From NCBI GenBank assembly GCA_043784965.1, contig JAYVXS010000132.1, positions 1 to 17,284 of the forward strand: a stretch of 17,284 nt of DNA, in the 5' to 3' direction. Origin of the DNA: JAYTQQ01 sp043784965 (GTDB taxonomy: Bacteria > Bdellovibrionota > Bdellovibrionia > Bdellovibrionales > JAMPXM01). Each line of letters begins with the position of its first letter. The stretch's first letter is position 1. The notes beneath the pieces are model-generated. The model was not told the origin of the DNA and did no database searches. It worked only from the letters and a program-made list of their open reading frames with translations. This document shows, piece by piece, positions 15,165 to 17,284 of this stretch. Position numbers and translations under genes: made by a program.

Positions 15165-15632
15165 ATGCCAATTTTATTAATAGCGGCGGTACCATTTTTA
15201 GAAATATATCTGCTCTTTAAGGCTGGCAATGCCTTTGGTTTTGTTAATCTAATTTTTTTTCTTGTCATCAAAGCAATGATCGGCCGAATCATTATGCGAA
15301 GGGCCAATCTTATGGGGACGCAAAAAGACTTAGTGACAGCCGCGGCCATAGGATTAGGCGGCTTTTTACTTACGCTTCCGGCGCTGTTAACCAGTATTGT
15401 TGGCCTTCTCATTTTGTTCTCGCCGACGAGATGGATGCTCTCTAGGATTTTTAAAAATGCATTTAAAAAACTCACGAGCCAAAATAGCTTTAAAGTCTTT
15501 AATTTTGGTGGAATGCCTGGGCAAGATCCATTTGTGAAGGCTGAGTTTAAACAACATTTTTCATCCGAGCGAGATGTAACGCCGTTGGTAATCGACGTGA
15601 CCCCAATTAAAAAATCTGAAAATAGAGACTGA
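15165..15632 (+). CDS. fxsA: FxsA-family membrane protein
   Basis: A 155-residue inner-membrane protein of the FxsA family, named for an E. coli protein whose overproduction relieves exclusion of phage T7 by the F plasmid PifA system. The cellular role is unclear. The N-terminus ILLIAAVPFLEIYLLFKAGNAFGFVNLIFFLV gives two membrane helices with the family's conserved P-x-x-E; a third hydrophobic region (AAIGLGGFLLTLPALLTSIVGLLILF) forms the remaining helices, followed by a basic cytosolic tail. It starts three bases after xth, on which it depends for transcription. Confidence 0.85.
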   Translation: MPILLIAAVPFLEIYLLFKAGNAFGFVNLIFFLVIKAMIGRIIMRRANLMGTQKDLVTAAAIGLGGFLLTLPALLTSIVGLLILFSPTRWMLSRIFKNAFKKLTSQNSFKVFNFGGMPGQDPFVKAEFKQHFSSERDVTPLVIDVTPIKKSENRD

Positions 15633-15654
15633 TTGAAGCCCACATGGCGAGTCA

Positions 15655-15666
15655 GGTAAATTTACC
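15655..15666. promoter_or_regulatory. 12-bp palindrome downstream of fxsA
   Basis: GGTAAATTTACC is a perfect palindrome in the 172-base gap between fxsA and the SH3-domain gene. It could be an operator, but lies about 110 bp upstream of the likely promoter of the next gene and may be chance. Nothing else stands out in the gap except the weak promoter at 15768-15797. Confidence 0.2.
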
Positions 15667-15767
15667 CGAGCAAGACTTAGGGGCGGCTAATTCGCTCTGG
15701 GCTCTGGGGCCGAGCATTGGCATTAGGCTGCAAAGTCTAGTAAAGTAAGGCCGAGCCATAGATCTTT

Positions 15768-15797
15768 TTGCTCCTAGCATTTGAATGTTGATAAGAT
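15768..15797 (+). promoter_or_regulatory. Weak promoter candidate for the SH3-domain gene
   Basis: TTGCTC (15768-15773) and TAAGAT (15792-15797) are 18 bp apart. The ATG at 15805 lies seven bases after the -10 box, again a leaderless geometry, and no Shine-Dalgarno is visible. Both boxes deviate from consensus, so this is a tentative call. Confidence 0.3.
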
Positions 15798-15804
15798 AGT
15801 CTCA

Positions 15805-16269
15805 ATGAGAAGGCTTTTTAAAATTGGCAACTTTTTAATATTGTTTTTATTTGGCATGCAAGCGTCGGCACTTTGCGTGACCACAGATCGTGCAAATTTA
15901 CGCAAGGGCCCAGGTGTCGAATTTAAAATTACATGGACTGTAGGCAAATTTATGCCATTAAAAAAAATATCACGTAAGGGCGGCTGGTATAAGGTTCAAG
16001 ATGTCGACAATGAGACACATTGGATTCAAACTTCTGTAGTGAGTGAAGCTCTAAGCTGTGTCGTGGTAAAGTCCAAAACAGCGGTATTAAGACAGGGAGC
16101 AAGTGTAAATTCGGCGCCGGCCGAATTCACCGTCGTTGATCGCTATACGCCGTTCAAAAAGCTTGAACGTAATGGTGAGTATATTCAGGTCACGAATGAA
16201 TATGAAAGCTTCTGGATTAAGGATTCCGCCGTTTGGTATCCGGTAAACAAAATGGTCTTAAGTTTTTAG
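15805..16269 (+). CDS. Exported protein with two bacterial SH3-like domains
   Basis: A 154-residue protein with a signal peptide (basic MRRLFK, hydrophobic ILFLFG, likely cut after ASA at 20-22), so periplasmic. Two SH3-like repeats follow. The first, from about residue 24, has the typical TTDRANLRKGPG, GKFMPLKKI and GGWYKVQD, then HWIQTSVV. The second, from about 86, has SKTAVLRQGAS, RYTPFKKLERNGEYIQV and FWIKDSAVW. Such domains often bind peptidoglycan or act as non-catalytic cell-wall modules. No enzyme domain is attached. ATG 15805 was chosen because it gives a clean signal peptide; an in-frame TTG at 15781 would put eight polar residues in front of it. Lipid modification is unlikely because the residue before Cys24 is Leu. 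Confidence 0.85.
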   Translation: MRRLFKIGNFLILFLFGMQASALCVTTDRANLRKGPGVEFKITWTVGKFMPLKKISRKGGWYKVQDVDNETHWIQTSVVSEALSCVVVKSKTAVLRQGASVNSAPAEFTVVDRYTPFKKLERNGEYIQVTNEYESFWIKDSAVWYPVNKMVLSF

Positions 16270-16801
16270 CTTTAATCAGTCGAACCAGGCCCTCTACCTA
16301 AAAAAGACTTCGTTGGGCCGGCCTCACGATTAATAATGAAATAAGTGTCTTTTTGCCGCAACGCCAAAGATGCAAACCCCTAATTTTGGTTCTGAGTCTA
16401 TGAGTAATCTCTTAAGAAATATTTCTCCATGGAGCCAATGGGAAAAAACAGAAAGATAAAAACATCAGCACAAAAAATAGGCACAAATAAAAAATTATAA
16501 CGCAACATAAAAAGAAAAAAGCAAATTTAATTCCCCCTCTTTTTGTCGCCGAAAATTTCAATTTTTAAAGAAAAGCTAATTATTTTAAATTTCTCCCAAT
16601 AGAAAAACAAAAAAATTAAAAATGAAAAACAAAGCAAATTAATGCTTTTCGGAGCCATAAAAATTTGTGTAAGAATATTTAAGATTTAGTCTTGCGTTTC
16701 TTTTCAGGATTGTGTCTAAATAGATCAGTTCCAATCTGGCACCTAAAATGCCTCGATTGAAACATGGAGTACCGGTAAGCAAATCTTGGGGGATTCATAA
16801 A
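16270..16801. other. Non-coding region, mostly very AT-rich
   Basis: About 530 bases with no credible gene on either strand. From about 16440 to 16680 the sequence is dominated by A-runs on the plus strand. Further left are overlapping palindromes: TCTTAAGA (16410-16417), AGAAATATTTCT (16415-16426) and CTCCATGGAG (16425-16434). GGCCGGCC occurs at 16316-16323. A weak promoter candidate for the DksA-like gene is TTGCGT (16692-16697) with TCTAAA (16715-16720), 17 bp apart. A small RNA cannot be excluded but has no positive evidence. Confidence 0.5.
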
Positions 16802-17170
16802 ATGGCAGCAATGACATCAGACATGGTAAGAGAGTGCAAACAGCGTTTACTTGAGGCAAAAGCCGACATTTTAGATCGAGTAAAAGATGCCCGTCGGGAC
16901 TTTCACATTGAAGAGAAGGGTGGCGACGAAGCGGATCAAACAGTTCGCGTTTTGGCAGAAGCTGAGCTTTTAACGATGCACGATAGACTGCGCACGCAAC
17001 TTCTTGAAATTGAGATGGCTCTTGCAAGAATTGAAAGTGGAAAATATGGAATTTGTGAGGAAACAGAAGAGAGAATTGAGCCAGAGCGTTTGCGCGCAAT
17101 TCCCTGGACAAGATTAAGTATAGAGGGTGCAGAAATTCGCGAATCAATCAAAAAGAGATATGCCCGATAA
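16802..17170 (+). CDS. DksA/TraR-family protein lacking a complete zinc finger
   Basis: A 122-residue transcription factor of the DksA/TraR family, which binds in the RNA polymerase secondary channel and, with ppGpp in the classical case, resets promoter choice. A coiled coil spans about residues 5-80. The tip residues appear as Asp42, Asp45 and Thr47 (GDEADQTV), where DksA has D-x2-D-x-A. After GKYGIC the zinc-finger Cys positions read Cys85, Thr88, Ser106 and Gly109, so at most one ligand survives and zinc binding is unlikely. The start at 16802 is chosen because GGGGGA lies eight bases upstream; an in-frame ATG at 16748 has no ribosome site. The stop is one base from the stop of a possible convergent gene. 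Confidence 0.87.
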   Translation: MAAMTSDMVRECKQRLLEAKADILDRVKDARRDFHIEEKGGDEADQTVRVLAEAELLTMHDRLRTQLLEIEMALARIESGKYGICEETEERIEPERLRAIPWTRLSIEGAEIRESIKKRYAR

Positions 17171-17171
17171 T

Positions 17172-17284
17172 TTAATCTGAAGCGCTATTTTTATTGTGGC
17201 TGAGCATGGTCCAGCCACAGAGTTTAAAGAGTATGCGGGCGCCAACATTTCCGTCCCACTCAGCCGACAAATCGCTTGGTGACG
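17172..17284 (-). CDS. Possible 3' end of a convergent gene (partial)
   Basis: On the minus strand an open frame enters from the right edge and ends at TAA (17174-17172), giving 37 residues including SAEWDGNVGARILFKLCGW. The composition is protein-like and the stop falls just after the DksA-like gene's stop, a usual convergent arrangement. The frame is too short to be sure or to name. An 8-bp inverted repeat TGTGGCTG/CAGCCACA (17195-17202 and 17212-17219) lies inside it; no T-run follows on either strand. Confidence 0.35.
   Translation of the reverse strand, partial: SPSDLSAEWDGNVGARILFKLCGWTMLSHNKNSASD

Noticed and set aside
15881..15890. Lipoprotein signal (Cys24) in the SH3-domain protein
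   Set aside because: The residue before the Cys is Leu, where a lipobox needs Gly, Ala or Ser; the preceding ASA is a good ordinary signal-peptidase site.
16300..16354. AAAAAAGAC...GTCTTTTT inverted repeat after the SH3-domain gene as a terminator
   Set aside because: The stem is A/T-rich with a loop of nearly 40 bases, so it would be weak. A GGCCGGCC palindrome inside does not rescue it.
16441..16630. Possible intrinsically curved DNA from phased A-tracts
   Set aside because: The A-tract centres are about 14-20 bp apart in the first group and 7-8 bp in the second, not the 10-11 bp needed for in-phase bending.
17195..17219. TGTGGCTG/CAGCCACA hairpin after the DksA-like gene as a terminator
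   Set aside because: No T-run follows on either strand, and it falls inside a possible partial coding frame.
1..17284. CRISPR arrays, tRNA or rRNA genes, complete transposases, defence operons
   Set aside because: The only tandem repeat is the 17-bp array without spacers; no cloverleaf, rRNA segment, transposase or recognised defence gene was seen by eye on either strand.

Overview
The window comes from a Gram-negative bacterium of moderate GC content (estimated by eye at low-to-mid 40s percent). It carries an LPS heptose epimerase, a lipoprotein signal peptidase and an aromatic catabolic set. An aromatic amino acid hydroxylase with a long C-terminal extension and a short homogentisate dioxygenase remind me of Bdellovibrionota (predatory bacteria). 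That is an inference from gene style; no rRNA or other marker here proves it. Seventeen protein-coding regions are supported, two of them fragments cut by the window edges. No rRNA, tRNA, CRISPR array or complete insertion sequence was seen.

Left part (1-3172): the 3' end of an unidentified gene; an acyl carrier protein and a long-chain acyl-CoA/acyl-ACP synthetase transcribed back to back from a region with mirror-image -35 boxes; a 228-bp imperfect palindromic element with an internal 17-bp triplication; then lspA behind a near-consensus promoter. Middle (3209-10283): hppD, hmgA and ribD form a tightly coupled plus-strand operon, facing a minus-strand operon hldD, aromatic amino acid hydroxylase, trmJ. 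The hydroxylase (Phe to Tyr), HPPD (4-hydroxyphenylpyruvate to homogentisate) and HmgA (ring opening) give three steps of phenylalanine/tyrosine degradation. The aminotransferase and the last two enzymes are not in the window.

Right part (10381-17284): an alpha/beta-hydrolase esterase; a minus-strand pair consisting of a circularly permuted ATP-grasp-like protein and a divergent SelO-family (pseudokinase-fold AMPylase) protein; exonuclease III with FxsA; an exported double SH3-like protein; a roughly 530-bp mostly AT-rich non-coding stretch; a DksA/TraR protein without a complete zinc finger; and the end of a possible convergent gene. The ATP-grasp/SelO-like pair is the best candidate for an undescribed function. 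A second theme is several genes whose best promoter places transcription at or next to the start codon, suggesting leaderless mRNAs.
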